Shown here in pieces: positions 1-11,189 of a stretch of 64,000 nt of DNA. This DNA comes from Eleusine coracana subsp. coracana. Its lineage: Eukaryota > Streptophyta > Magnoliopsida > Poales > Poaceae. Each line of letters starts with the position of its first letter. The first letter of the stretch is position 1. A program made the position numbers and the translations under genes. The stretch is from contig CM064426.1 in the NCBI GenBank assembly GCA_032690845.1, forward strand, positions 59,434,631-59,498,630, read 5' to 3'. The notes under the pieces were generated by a model, which ran no database searches, was not told the origin of the DNA, and saw only the letters and a program-made list of their open reading frames with translations.

Positions 1-713
1 CGACACCTGATGGGATAGAGAAGATGAGAGCGATTCCGTATGCTTTGGCTATCGGATCCATCATGTATGCCATGATATGTACGCGCCCAGATGTAGCTTT
101 CGCTCTAAGCGCTGCAAGCAGGTTCCAATCAAACCCAGGAGAATCTCACTGGGTGGCTAGTAAGAATATCCTAAAGTACTTGAGAAGAACTATGGGTATG
201 TTCCTAGTCTATGGAGGTGAGGAAGAGCTTGTTGTAAATGGTTACATTGATGCTAGCTTCCAAACCAACAAAGATGATTCGAGATCGCAATCTGGATATG
301 TGTTTTGCCTCAATGGAGGCGCGGTGAGCTAGAAGAGTTCCAAGCAAGATACGGTTGCTGATTCAACAACGGAGGCCGAGTACCTTGCCGCTTCATAAGC
401 TGCAAAGGAAGCTGTTTGGATCAGAAAATTTGTTTCTGAGTTGGGTGTGGTTCCTAGTGCGTCCAGTCCAATGGATCTCTATTGTGACAATTGTGGTGCC
501 ATTGCGCAAGCCAAGGAGCCTAGAGCGCATCAAAAGAACAAACACATACTACGGCGTTATCACCTCATCCGGGACATTGTCGTTCGAGATGATGTAAAGA
601 TATGCAAGGTGCACACGGATTCAAACATCGCTGATCCGTTGACAAAGCCTCTCTCTCAGCCCAAGCATGAGGCACATATGAGATCCATGGATATTAGATA
701 TCTGCATGATTAA
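1..713 (+). pseudogene. Ty1/copia pol 3' end (RT tail and RNase H), broken
   Basis: This is the C-terminal part of a copia polyprotein, entering from outside the window. Visible are the end of the reverse-transcriptase connection (TRPDVAFALSAASRFQ), then RNase H with GYIDASF, the SKQDTVADSTTEAEY block, LYCDN and the ADPLTKPL tail, ending at a TAA at 711-713. The reading frame has two in-frame stops, TAG at 330-332 in the place of a conserved Trp and TAA at 397-399 in the place of a conserved Glu, so it cannot make one protein. RNase H would remove the RNA strand during reverse transcription. The HQKNKHILRRYH and PLTKPLSQPKH motifs suggest an Angela/Tork-like lineage rather than Sirevirus; lineage is inferred by eye. 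Confidence 0.9.
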
Positions 714-1550
714 TGTACGAGAGATTATATAATGTTTATGTTCATGTGTGATTGAATAAAGTGTTATTCTATTCCATGGATAATAATTATTACATTGATT
801 GACAAGTACATGACTTGTTTGTGAAACTCATTATTTTTCATAATATTATCCTAAATGATCCCTAGTTCCTTATCATTATGTGGGACAATAATGATTCATG
901 GACTAGCACATGTATTGGTTGATGATCAAGTTTCACAGATCATTGATATAGAGATATCAAATCAATAATGTGGACACATATTGGAGAACATGGTGTTGGA
1001 TTGACCCACTAAAAGACTCTGCTAAGATGTTATATTTGTGCCATCAGTCATTGTCTTGAATGATGTACTTCGGGATCCTTAGACCTAAGATCGTCATTGA
1101 TCTCTAGAATGCGTAGTAGCACACTTAGGGGTTACCAAACACTACTCCGTAACTGGGTAGTCATAAAGGTAGCTTTCGGGTATGTTATAAAACATGTCAT
1201 GGGGTGTGAGCGGTCAAGATAGAATTAGCCCCTCCTAATAACAGGAGAGATATCTCTGGGCCCCTCGAGTTAGATGGATTTGGAAATGCATGGCCATGCT
1301 AATGTGATTAAAAGTTAATCACGATGACTAAGAGTTAGTCATGATAAATCCACTAGACGTTCGAGTGAATGGTCGAGCTATTACAGGGATGGCACGTGAG
1401 GTAAAGGGATCGCTGAATGCATATGTCAAAGGTTTAGCTGAATGATCTTTATGTGTACACAAGAATCAGTATGTGTTGCTAGGTGCCGCTATTGATTTAT
1501 GATTTAAAAAGGCGTTTTCACATCATTATCATGTACATGTGAACCTAACG
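714..1550 (+). mobile_element. probable 3' UTR and LTR remnant of the copia element
   Basis: AT-rich non-coding DNA directly downstream of the copia stop. A block starting near 991 (TGTTGGATTGACCCAC) looks like an LTR start, but no polypurine tract, no partner LTR and no clear LTR end can be seen, so the boundary with the following repeat is uncertain. Confidence 0.5.
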
Positions 1551-2394
1551 GGATCTATCTATATATATATATGCACATATGCCACCGGGGTTTAGCTCTA
1601 GGAGAGATCTCATCCCAAACTTCTTAACATTGATCTAATATTCCATAGCTTGATTAGAGTATTCGAACTAAGAATAAAAGAGGAAGTGATGAGAAAAAAT
1701 ATTTCACATATATATCACTGCCGAAATCCGAAATATTCTTGACGGCTGGCTCTATATTTTTCAGATAGATAGGTGACGTCGTGACGATGAAACAATAGTC
1801 AAATAAAAACTGGAGAATTGCAATTCGATTCTATAGATGTGCGAGCTCAGTACTAATTTGCAGTAAATTAAAGCTAGTGACAACAACTGATCTAAGAATG
1901 AGAAGAGAGACATGAATGAAAAGAGATTGTAGGGACTTGAAGAAACTGCTTTCATTAGGAAGCTTGTTTGAAATAAGGACATGTGTCAAGCACCTAGAAA
2001 CTAAATCAGATGATATGTAATATTGTTCCAATCAAAATCAGATATATTAATAATGTGGCACATCCATCACATATAGTTTGAAACATACATGTTATAATTA
2101 ATAAATAAATAAACCTCAACAATAATCCAAGGAAACAGGAGCACTAAATATGTCTGATAGCAATGTCATATCACAACACGTACGCAAAAACTGTCCAACA
2201 ATGAAAAGTATTCAGCAAAAAAAACAGAAGGCATTATTCCGAATACCCTATGTAGTCTTCAACCATATGATATGTAATGTTGTTCCAGTCAAAAGACTGT
2301 ATAATATAGCTGGAAACATAAAATTTATAATTGTTTGAAACACTAATACAAAAATGACAAACCAGAATAATATCCAAGCAAACTACATGAAAAA
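1551..2394. repeat. 844-bp direct repeat, copy 1
   Basis: Matches 5641-6485 along its whole length with about ten small differences noted by eye (for example a 4-bp GATC insertion and a TTAA insertion in copy 2), roughly 98 percent identical. Inside it, a roughly 250-bp unit is itself imperfectly repeated: GATATGTAATATTGTTCC near 2015 and GATATGTAATGTTGTTCC near 2270. On the minus strand 2231-2262 is identical to the last codons and stop of the F-box gene at 6549-6580. Confidence 0.9.
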
Positions 2395-2441
2395 ATTATC
2401 TGCAACAGATCTGTAAATCCATTCATTTACAGAATTACAGT

Positions 2442-2592
2442 CCAGTCTAGATTAGGGCCATGTATATCACCTAATCAAATCTCAATGCTCCTCCTATCTA
2501 ACCTTTGATGGCTCGCTCGGCTAAAACGAAGGCTAGAGGGAAGGAGCGTTGAGATTTGGCTTGGTGGGAGACATGACTCTAATCTAGGCAGG
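2442..2592. repeat. long foldback hairpin (candidate small-RNA precursor or MITE relic)
   Basis: Two 51-nt arms (2442-2492 and 2542-2592) are inverted repeats with no gap: by hand count 40 Watson-Crick pairs and 5 G:U pairs of 51, with a 49-nt loop. The arms end in GCTCCT and AGGAGC next to the loop. Length and evenly spread mismatches resemble a plant pre-miRNA foldback, but I recognise no known mature miRNA. No TSD was seen. Confidence 0.6.
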
Positions 2593-2877
2593 CCAGTAAA
2601 TGAGTAGGTTTACAGACCTCCTGCAGAGATTTTTTTTCTTGAAAACATCAGTTAAGCTACAGCTCGACCATTGCGGACAGAGGTTTGCCGGACTCGGCAT
2701 AGCTTGTCGGAACAAGGTCAAACGGCCAGGAAAAAAAAACAATACTTGTGCAGAGCACAGCTCAGCACTCATCTATGTGCGCTGGAAGTTGGCCGGCGGC
2801 GAGTACAATAGCCTGCCAAGGTTCGGCGACGGCTTACTCGTGAACTAGAGCACAAGAGAGCGGGAAGAAAGGACTGA
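2593..2877. other. non-coding spacer
   Basis: The short open frames on both strands here show no recognisable domain and appear to be chance. No repeat or RNA was recognised. Confidence 0.5.
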
Positions 2878-3872
2878 GAGCATCTCCAGTGGGGCTTCTA
2901 AACGGGGGTCCTACTCTAAATTTTAGGAGTCAGGGTCAAAAAATAAATTATGTAAGACTTCTAAATTTCCTCTTATTTTACATGCCCTACCAAATTCCAG
3001 CTTTAAGGTCCTAGGTTTGGGACCCTCTCATCCCCCTCCTAAATGCATAGGTCCTACTATTTTCTATTTTTCTTTTTTTCTTTTACTTTCTCCTCTCTCT
3101 CTCTCTCCTCCTTACCTTCTTCCTCTCCCACAGTCCTGCGTCAGAGAATACAGCGGCGCCGCTGCCAAGGCGGGGAGGCGGAGCCGACGCCAGCCACCAT
3201 GCCGCCTCTTCCTCTGTGCTCTCCTCTCCCGGTACCAAGCAGGAACAAAGCTTCTCCCAGTACTAAGCAAGAACAGAGCATCTCCCGGTATGAAGCAAGA
3301 ACAGAGCGGATGGCAACGAGCAAGCAGCACAGCAGGGCGCATGCAGATGGCAGCGAGCAGCGCCCACGCTTCCCGTGCCCGCCCCTGTCTCCTCTGCGGC
3401 GAGATCAATCTTCTTCTGCCTCGATCTTCTCCTCTGCAGTCTTTAGGGGAAGGGGAAGACAACGGGAGTTCGGCGGTTCTCAAAATCTCAAGGGAATGGC
3501 TGGTGCCGAGCTCGATCTTCTTCCTCCTCGGTGCCAGGCTGGGCTAGCCCCGACAAAGAAGCAACCGTTTGCCTGAGGGGGGGGGGGGGAGCGCAGCAGC
3601 GTTCGGGGGTGGCGGCGGATGTCGGCATGTGGGAGGGCGTCGGTGTGGAGGGGGGGGTGGCGCATGTCGGCATAGGGGCGGGCGAGGGAGTGGAGAAGAG
3701 GGACAGAGAGATTGGGGATATTTTTGCTGGTAGATAGGTCCCACAAAAAGTAGGAGCCTAACATATATATTTCCACTAGAGTTGAGAGTAAATTTGGACT
3801 CCCAAATTTTACAAGTGGACTTGTAAAATTGGATTTGAGAGTCCAATTTTATATGCCCCACTGAAGATGTTC
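2878..3872. mobile_element. 995-bp non-autonomous TIR transposon with 3-bp TSD
   Basis: The ends are inverted repeats: GAGCATCTCCAGTGGGGC at the left and GAACATCTTCAGTGGGGC (reverse complement) at the right, with similarity continuing inward in the TTGGACTC/TTTTAGGAGTC area. TGA flanks both sides (2875-2877 and 3873-3875), a 3-bp duplication compatible with PIF/Harbinger or CACTA transposition; the GAGCATCTCC end is a common grass type. The centre is CT-rich then GC-rich and holds overlapping open frames on both strands, none with transposase motifs. Confidence 0.75.
3225..3308. repeat. 28-bp tandem repeat, three units
   Basis: Units begin TCTCCC at 3225, 3253 and 3281 and share the form TCTCCCggTAcyAAGCAaGAAC; units 2 and 3 are closest. 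They sit inside the 995-bp TIR element. A period of 28 is not a codon multiple, so they break any long coding frame. Confidence 0.85.
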
Positions 3873-3875
3873 TGA

Positions 3876-4930
3876 GAGTTTCACCTTGACAGTGGCTATG
3901 ACAAATCGACAAGGAGCTAATCATAAAGGAGGGCATCAACAGCGAGGTCGAGGAATGGACAGAAGTGGCGGGGAGGACAAGCTTGGCGGCCTTCATGGAA
4001 GCCCATATCGTGGATTTTCTCTCTTCCATGGTCGTAAAAGATGGTTTCTTCGGAACATTCTATCACCCTATAGAGTATTAGTCTGGGATGTCGCATCTCA
4101 AATTTTAGAAATAAATTAATTAAAACCCACTTTAATAAGAAAACTTCCTAGAAACTAGAGTTTTGAAAACTATTTTCCAAATAAAACTCAAAGTAAAGGT
4201 AGTCCAAATTAGAATAAAAAGGAATACTTCAAAATTAATAAAAAGGGACCTGCCAACATGATTATGTGGTTCTTCTTTTTCCAAAAAAAAAAATCCTTGT
4301 TTATTAAAATAATCTGAATTTGATTTTAGCTTCATCTGAATTTATTTTATTTAAAGCTCCAGCCCGAGAAATGTTTAAAATATTTCTTTCCACTCTTTCC
4401 CCCGGGCAAAAATCTCATCTTTTCTCCTTTCCTTGTCCAGCCCAACTACCTGCCTATCATATATTTTTGACAAATGTCCTATTTGGTTCCATCAATCATA
4501 AAGGGATATTTCACTTTGTCTCACCCACCTACAAAACCAGATAGCCGAAACCTTGAACTTTTAAACCTGGTGCTTTGACTAGTGATTTTGTCCTACATGG
4601 CATAGTGAATCCTACCTATCACATGCCATATTATTTTTCCTTTTTTTCTCACTTCTCACTTTTCTTCTTCCTCCTCGACATCTCTGATGGCCCCTCTCCC
4701 GTCTCCTCATGCCATGGTCAGACGGATCCGTGGGCGAAGCCGCTCACCGGGCCGCCATACCACCTTGAGTCGTGGAGCATGCATCAGCCGCCCATGCCCA
4801 CAAGGAAAAATGATGTGGCATGTGACGTATGGGATTCATATTGCCATATAGGACAAAACCACTTGTTGAAACTAGCGAGGGAGAAGAATTACATAAGATT
4901 CAACAGTGCAAGATGTTGGCTACCCGGTTT
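3876..4930. other. non-coding region, nothing recognised
   Basis: AT-rich DNA with scattered short frames. A CT-rich patch with a 142-codon open frame at 4575-5003 shows no known domain. No repeat ends were identified. Confidence 0.45.
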
Positions 4931-4934
4931 TATA

Positions 4935-5177
4935 GGTGGAGGATGCAAAGTGCGGTACCGGGGTTATTATAGTAGCGGTTGGTATTGTCAACCACCGCTA
5001 TAAATGGTGTCATTTATAACGGCGGTTGATAAAGCCAACCGCCGCTAAAATTTGGTTCTGTAGCGGCAGTTCGTGTGGGGACAGGCTTTCTGGACTCTGT
5101 AGTGGTGGTTCGCTTTCGCTCGTACTGGTATGACATTTTTGCTGCCGCCGCTACAGGCCATATTATTTGTGGTAGTG
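4935..5177. mobile_element. CACTA transposon end fragment
   Basis: Multiple short inverted subterminal repeats of the type GTAGCGGTTGGT / ACCAACCGCCGCTA, ending TTTGTGGTAGTG at 5177, which is the reverse complement of a CACTACCACAAA terminus. The left CACTA end is missing, so this is a truncated copy. Confidence 0.7.
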
Positions 5178-5640
5178 TTTGAAATGGGAAAGTTACGATA
5201 CATGGACTACGACAAAATATAATTTTCAGAGACAATAATCCCAACTCCACTGGTAGGAGCGTTATGCCACATGCGGGTAAGATAAAGACACTAGAAGTAG
5301 TCCATTTGGGCAGATGCAAAAAGATATTGTACATAGAAATATATTTTGAAAAAGGCTATTTTATGCCAAACAACTGTAGAAATGACTAGACACCGGACAT
5401 GAAATGAAAATATAAAAAAGAACGCGACTAAGTGGTGCTCATCAGGGCCGTTAGTATTCAGATTCACTCAACACCAGCAGTTGCCACATTATATTGATCT
5501 TTTCCACTCCACGCCTAGGACTGCATGACATCTAAAACAAATCTTCTCGAGATATGGCACAAAGTACGTATAAACGTTGTGTCAAACTAGTTGGAGCTGT
5601 TTGATCCTCATCCGATATTCAAGAGTTTTTGCTTAGAAGG
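5178..5640. other. non-coding spacer before repeat copy 2
   Basis: No gene, repeat end or RNA recognised in this stretch. Confidence 0.5.
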
Positions 5641-6485
5641 GGATCTATATATATGCACATATGCCACCGGGGTTTAGCTCTAGGAGAGATCGATCTCATC
5701 CCAAACTTCTTAACATTGATCTAATATTCCATAGCTTGATTAGAGTATTCGAACTAAGAATAAAAGAGGAAGTGATGAGAAAAAACATTTCACATATATA
5801 TCACTGCCGAAATCCGAAATATTCTTGACGGCTGGCTCTATATTTTTCAGATAGATAGGTGACGTCGTGACGATGAAACAATAGTCAAATAAAAACTGGA
5901 GAATTGCAATTCGATTCTATAGATGTGCGAGCTCAGTACTAATTTGCAGTAAATTAAAGCTAGTGACAACAACTGATCTAAGAATGAGAAGAGAGACATG
6001 AATGAAAAGAGATTGTAGGGACTTGAAGAAACTGCTTTCATTAGGAAGCTTGTTTGAAATAATTAAGGACATGTGTCAAGCACCTAGAAACTAAATCAGA
6101 TGATATGTAAATATTGTTCCAATCAAAATCCGATATATTAATAATGTGGCACATCCATCACATATAGTTTGAAACATACATGTTATAATTAATAAATAAA
6201 TAAACCTCAACAATAATCCAAGGAAACAGGAGCACTAAATATGTCTGGCAGCAATGTCATATCACAACACGTCCGCAAAAACTGTCCAACAATGAAAAGT
6301 ATTCAGCAAAAAAAAACAGAAGGCATTATTCCGAATACCCTATGTAGTCTTCAACCATATGATATGTAATGTTGTTCCAGTCAAAAGACTGTATAATATA
6401 GCTGGAAACATAAAATTTATAATTGTTTGAAACACTAATACAAAAATGACAAACCAGAATAATATCCAAGCAAACTACATGAAAA
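5641..6485. repeat. 844-bp direct repeat, copy 2
   Basis: Near-identical partner of 1551-2394, lying directly downstream (3' side) of the F-box gene. Homology stops at GAAAA, 66 bp before the gene's stop codon. It also contains, at 6323-6354, a copy of the gene's last codons, so the gene's 3' end is flanked by a piece of a similar gene's 3' end. Confidence 0.9.
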
Positions 6486-6551
6486 CTGTTCCTGACAATA
6501 TAATGTCAGATCATGACACAAAGACTGTTAAAAAAATAAGAGGAGAAAGCA

Positions 6552-7857
6552 TTATTCCGAATACCCTATGTAGTCTTCAATGAGGTCATAGTGCTGGTGT
6601 ACCATTCCTTGAGGCAGCCCAGGGAACTTGCCCGCCCGGAACCTGACCGTAAGCGAGGGCAGAAATACGGTGCGGTTGCCCAGCCCCATGAGCAGGGTAT
6701 ATTTCCTGTTGCCGAGATGCACCCCGCGGACATCAACCACCGTCGTGCCATCACACCGCACCAGCAGCATCCCGTCGTTATCATCTGCGGCTTCATCGAG
6801 TGATGGCACGAGGTAGCATGAGATATCGGGCATGACACACGTGCACTGACGCCTGAGCACATAGGCCAGGCGCGGCCGTGGCGCTCCGCCGAGTAGGACC
6901 TCAAGCACGTCGCCCTGCCGTGTCGTCGTGACGAAGAACCGGCCATGCAGGGACAGGCCGCGCTTGATCGGCGGCGGCCCTTCAGCTCCATCAACGACGA
7001 CGACGCTGATGTCGACGGTGCCCCACTGTTGGTCGCCGGGCTTGGCGTGCAGGATGGTTACGCTGCCCAGCCCGGTCACAACGAGCACCACGGTGGGGTG
7101 GTCTGGAGACTCAACGTCGAAGAGGACACCTGCTGAAGTAAACAACAATGCGTCTGCAGGAATGGGTGCCCCAGCCAGGCCAGGGAGCATGACCGTGGCC
7201 ATGGTCAGTGGGTTGAAAAGGCGAACCGTGTTGGTGCGCTCGCAGTTGAACAACAGTAGACCCTCCGCTGTCGACGCAGTCGTGAGGACGTAGCCGTACT
7301 CCTCGACGGGCGGCATCTGGATACGGAGCATGTCGCCGGTCCGCACGTTGACGAAGCGGCGAGACACAACAGCCTCCACCATGTTCTTATTGGCATCAGC
7401 ATCCTTGCAGTCCTCCGCGTCCTCCTCCTGGGGCACCATGTCAAGGTCCACCTCGTCCATGTCTTCCTCATCTACTACGGGTTCTTCATCTCTTGGCTTG
7501 AGCATAAGCCAGTAGCGAGGGAAGAACCGCGGATGCAGGGTGCTGGGATCCACAGTGGCGGTCCGCCATGGCTTGCACACAGCACGGAGCCGGATGTACT
7601 CCGTGACGTCTACGGGGAGGAGGGCCTCGACGGCGATCTTGCGGATGAGCTCCGGCAGCAAGACCGTCCAGTCCCGTTCTTCATCCTTCGTCCTGGGGAG
7701 TGGAGCAAAAGGAGAAAGCGAATCAGGCACATCTCAGGAGTAAAGATTAGAGAAGTTGAGGCAACGAGAGGTACCTTGGAAACGCGTGTGCAGACCTGTG
7801 GACGCCGGCGCTGGGAGTGGCGGCGAGGTGTCCTGCTAGGTTTGACGGCGCCGCCAT
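6552..7857 (-). CDS. F-box protein, probably with a C-terminal DUF295-type domain
   Basis: Two coding exons, 7857-7775 and 7692-6552, joined by an 82-bp GT/AG intron (donor AAG|GTACCT, acceptor CCCCAG|G), give 407 residues. The ATG at 7857 lies in a good context (CCACCATGGCGG) and the splice keeps the frame; the longer unspliced frame only opens with GTG. Residues about 36-75 form an F-box (WTVLLPELIRKIAVEALL...RLRAVCKPWR), which in this family binds SKP1 within SCF ubiquitin ligases. An acidic stretch follows (about 96-130). The rest resembles the beta-propeller-like DUF295 (KIB) region of the large grass F-box group; that call is weaker. The target is unknown. No stop or frameshift was seen, so it looks intact. 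A TATAAATA lies about 220 bp upstream. The 3' flank is the 845-bp repeat. Confidence 0.85.
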
Positions 7858-8077
7858 GGTGGTGAGTCGTTAGGGGTTTGGGGAGGACGGCGACGATATG
7901 GGGAGGGTTTGCTGAAATGGAAACTAGCAGCTAGGGTTTAGAAGCGGTAGGTGGTTGCCTCGGGCAGGTAGCTAGAAATGGCAAGTCGATGCGTGAAAAC
8001 AATAGGGTCAAAGCGGCCCCGGTCTGTTTGTACGCGTACACTGATTGTTTTTTTTTTATCTGTCTCTATACTGTATT

Positions 8078-8085
8078 TATTTATA
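8078..8085 (-). promoter_or_regulatory. possible TATA box of the F-box gene
   Basis: TATAAATA on the minus strand, about 220 bp upstream of the ATG at 7857. Position and sequence fit a plant core promoter; there is no other support. The 7858-8268 interval otherwise holds only 5'UTR/promoter-like DNA. Confidence 0.4.
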
Positions 8086-9297
8086 CGGTCAGTACTCTCT
8101 GTCTAAATTGTTCTATCATACGATCGACCTGTTTTCACTTCCCTGGACCGCTACTCCATCTCCGCGCACTCGAATGGCCGCCTTCCCAAATAACCTGTCA
8201 TGGTTTGTGTTTTCTTACTCGTCTCGTCCGCATGTGTACTGCTTACTGTCTGCTGTAATACATCAGTAGACGGCATGGCTTCAGCAATACAGGATTAGTA
8301 CAGTTCTTCTGATCTACCAATACATCAGTAGACGGCATTGCTAACTGAAACTCTAATATATCCAGAACTGCAGTCATTCAGACTCAAACCAAGAATTATT
8401 GTGTAAGGCACTTAACCCGGATCAATGCATCAAGTTATTCAGTTAGCAATTCAGAACATATGCTAGCTTATATGATATTCAGTCTATGAATGCTTAAGTT
8501 ATTGGAGGGTCTTGAATATAGTTATGATACGTAGTCTTGTGTCCCTTTTCTTAAAAAAAAATGTAGTCTTGTATTCTCAAACGGAATACTATTCATTCCT
8601 GAGAAATTGACAAACTTCCCCGTAAATTAGTTAATGCTCACTTTTTCAATTTCTTGTCCGACCACTAACAGTTTATTGTTTGATTGTCATTTTATAAAGC
8701 AAGATTTGTTTAATTTATTATTGAATAGTCAGTGTGAAATTACATTTTTTTATAAAAGTATCCATGGGCTTTTTGTAGGCCTCTTGAGGGGGAATTCTGA
8801 TATTGCAGGCTCGTTAGTAGACACCCGCTTCATACTTCTCCTAAATTGTGGCCCATATTGTTTTGCTGCGGGCCTAGTGAAATAGCAAGACCCACTTCAT
8901 ACTTCGCAGTATGCTGACAACTTCGTTTGTGGAAACAATGCAAGACGAGAGTGGACTGAATTTGCCTTGTGAGACCTGTGGCAAAGCGAGAGCTGCTCTT
9001 TTGCAAGCATTTTTTGAACAAAAATTAGGTGTCTAGTAAGGATATTTGGATGGATGAGTGGTGCGTGTGTATCCTGCATATACAGTTCCAAAATATAGAG
9101 TTCTGAAAATTGTTGACAAGTTGGGGATGTATAAGCAGCAGTTACGGATACGAAGTCAGTTCTTATAAGATACGTTGTCTAGATATAATACCTCAATAGA
9201 TGTACAGGTTATCCGAAAGATTAGATTTGCTATAATAAGACAAAATATGATTAGTAGCAGATCTTGCTATGTACTTACCCATGGTCAATCAAGCAAG

Positions 9298-9303
<6 letters not shown>

Positions 9304-9353
<50 letters not shown>
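9304..9353. repeat. (CT)25 microsatellite
   Basis: An uninterrupted CT run of 25 units. The paralogous locus at 35409 has about 15 units. Confidence 0.97.
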
Positions 9354-9358
<5 letters not shown>

Positions 9359-9590
9359 CGTATTCACCTCTTCAAAATGGATGCAACTTTAGACTTCAAT
9401 TTTGGCATGATTTATACTTATCAAAACATATTATTTTATTACATGCCACAAAAATCCAAACTTGTTCAAGCCCTCTTGATTTCAGTTGATATATATTTAG
9501 AGCAATAATGTGAGATCAGCTGTTTTGCTACTAGCATGAGATCAGCTATCAATATTCATCATAAACAATCAATGAGTTTACCAACGTCCA

Positions 9591-10818
9591 TCTATTTATT
9601 AATAAAAGGAGATGGTCTTTCCATGAAGATGTCTAGAAAAAAAGAGAAATAGGCTAAAAATTCTTAAAAAAGCAAAACATCTAGCCTTTAATCTTTTTGA
9701 CAAGTAATCTTGTAGTATCATCTCACCGTTCATCGGTTAACATGATCTTATGGTGTATCTTCCTCTCCTCCTAATTTCCGGTCAATCTAATTCCTGTTGC
9801 CAGTGCAGCCTTCACGGCAGATGGCGTGAAAGTTACCCACAGGACTGCGCATCGCGCCTCGCCTCTGAATTCTTTGCAGTGCTGGTCCATGCCACTGAAT
9901 CAACATGTCGACCGTGTCTTCCTCCAAACCTGCATCTAGATCACTGGAGCAACTTACCTCCACCGACCCCTAGATCTCCACATGTTCGTGCATCAAGCCG
10001 ATGAGCAATGAGCAGGCAATATTCTCTAATCCGTTGATTATTTTCTTTTACATTTTACCAATTGCTTCAGAGATTCAATTCATGCATCCTTGAATATGCC
10101 AATTGATGCATACAGATCAGTATGCAGCGACAACTCTGGGCAGGCTACCTAGGAACCATTGATTCATGCATGCGAATAGAGTCATATATAGATGCAAATA
10201 AGCAACACCGGAAGATCAGCGATAGGCAGGAAACACTGCATGCAGATTGTTCGGACCGTGATCATATATAGGTAAGCAAAGGTTCAGATCAATTACTTTG
10301 AGAAAACTTGATTTGCATCTGTTGAATATGAATCAATCTACTATGGGTTGGTTCTGAATACTACTGTGTGCTTCTGTGAACAATAGCGCCAAGGACCACT
10401 GCTGCTCTTTAGCGGTCAATCTGGTCAGAGGAGTAAAGACTGGTGTCTACGGGTCATATCTGGCTTGGGTCATCAGGAGCGTGAGGTTCATGACTACTGG
10501 ATTGCCGGTGCAGCGCTGAAGAGTACAAAGAAAGGAATGGCATCCCGCTTTACCAGAGTTCAAGTAGATGGTCGACAGTCTCCCCTGTTCTCTCTTAGCA
10601 GTGGCTTGAGTGGAATAAGTAGATTTTGACAGATTTTTTTGAAGGTTGGAACTGATTCCCTTATAAGGTACATATTTCGAAAAACGATCTTTTAGCTGAA
10701 AATTCATCTGTATAAATGATATGATATTCAATTAAGAAAGTTAGATAACATTATTTTATTTGGCATATATATAATTATAAAATGATCACCGCGTAATTGC
10801 GCGGGCTAACAAGCTAGT
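9591..10818 (+). mobile_element. non-autonomous Helitron, 1,228 bp
   Basis: Begins TCTATTTATTAATAAAAGG and ends CTAGT. A perfect 5-bp GC hairpin (CCGCG-TAATTG-CGCGG, 10789-10804) lies 9 nt before the terminal CTAGT, the expected 3' structure. It sits between A (9590) and T (10819) with no target duplication. The other copy of the segmental duplication has the uninterrupted sequence (CAACGTCC then GTTGGTG near 35700), a natural empty site. No Rep/helicase is encoded. An 84-codon frame at 9750-10004 could be captured gene sequence but shows no known domain. Confidence 0.92.
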
Positions 10819-10985
10819 TGGTGTATATGTATCACACAAACCCATATCATAACATTTTCATATATATTACTAGCAATTTTTCCATACAATACGATGGGAG
10901 CCAAAAAATTATTTACGTACTAGGAACGAACATAATGGACAAGGATTCACCTTCACCATTTTATTTGCTGATCAAAAAATGAATA

Positions 10986-11189
10986 CACTATAACAAAAGA
11001 ACTCTATAGAGGCGGACCCTCTAACAAGGCAAGCAACCACTATAGAAGCTTTAGTAGCGGCAACCCATTTTACCAACCGCCACTACAAAAGCCGTATATT
11101 TGTAGTGGCTGATGGTAAGCCAATAGCCACTAATAATGCTCCTCTTATAAAAGCCTCAGTTACACAATGAGTAATGTCACTCTGGAGGT
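10986..11189. mobile_element. CACTA transposon left end, copy 1
   Basis: Starts CACTATAACAAAAG and carries subterminal inverted repeats (AGTAGCGGCAACC ... ACCGCCACTAC). It is interrupted by a Sirevirus LTR at 11190. The same arrangement is present at 35872-36059, so the LTR inserted before the segment was duplicated. Confidence 0.7.

Noticed and set aside
3225..3308. CRISPR-like short repeats
   Set aside because: Directly abutting 28-bp units with no spacers, in a plant genome.
3017..3576. Two overlapping open frames of about 176 codons
   Set aside because: They lie inside a TIR element, overlap in different frames, are low-complexity and contain a 28-bp tandem repeat; no domain.
1551..6485. 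The 844-bp repeats as LTRs of one element
   Set aside because: No TG...CA ends, PBS, polypurine tract or retroelement coding sequence between them.
6552..7730. F-box gene as a single 392-codon exon
   Set aside because: That frame opens only with GTG; a GT/AG splice to an upstream ATG exon in good context gives a better model.
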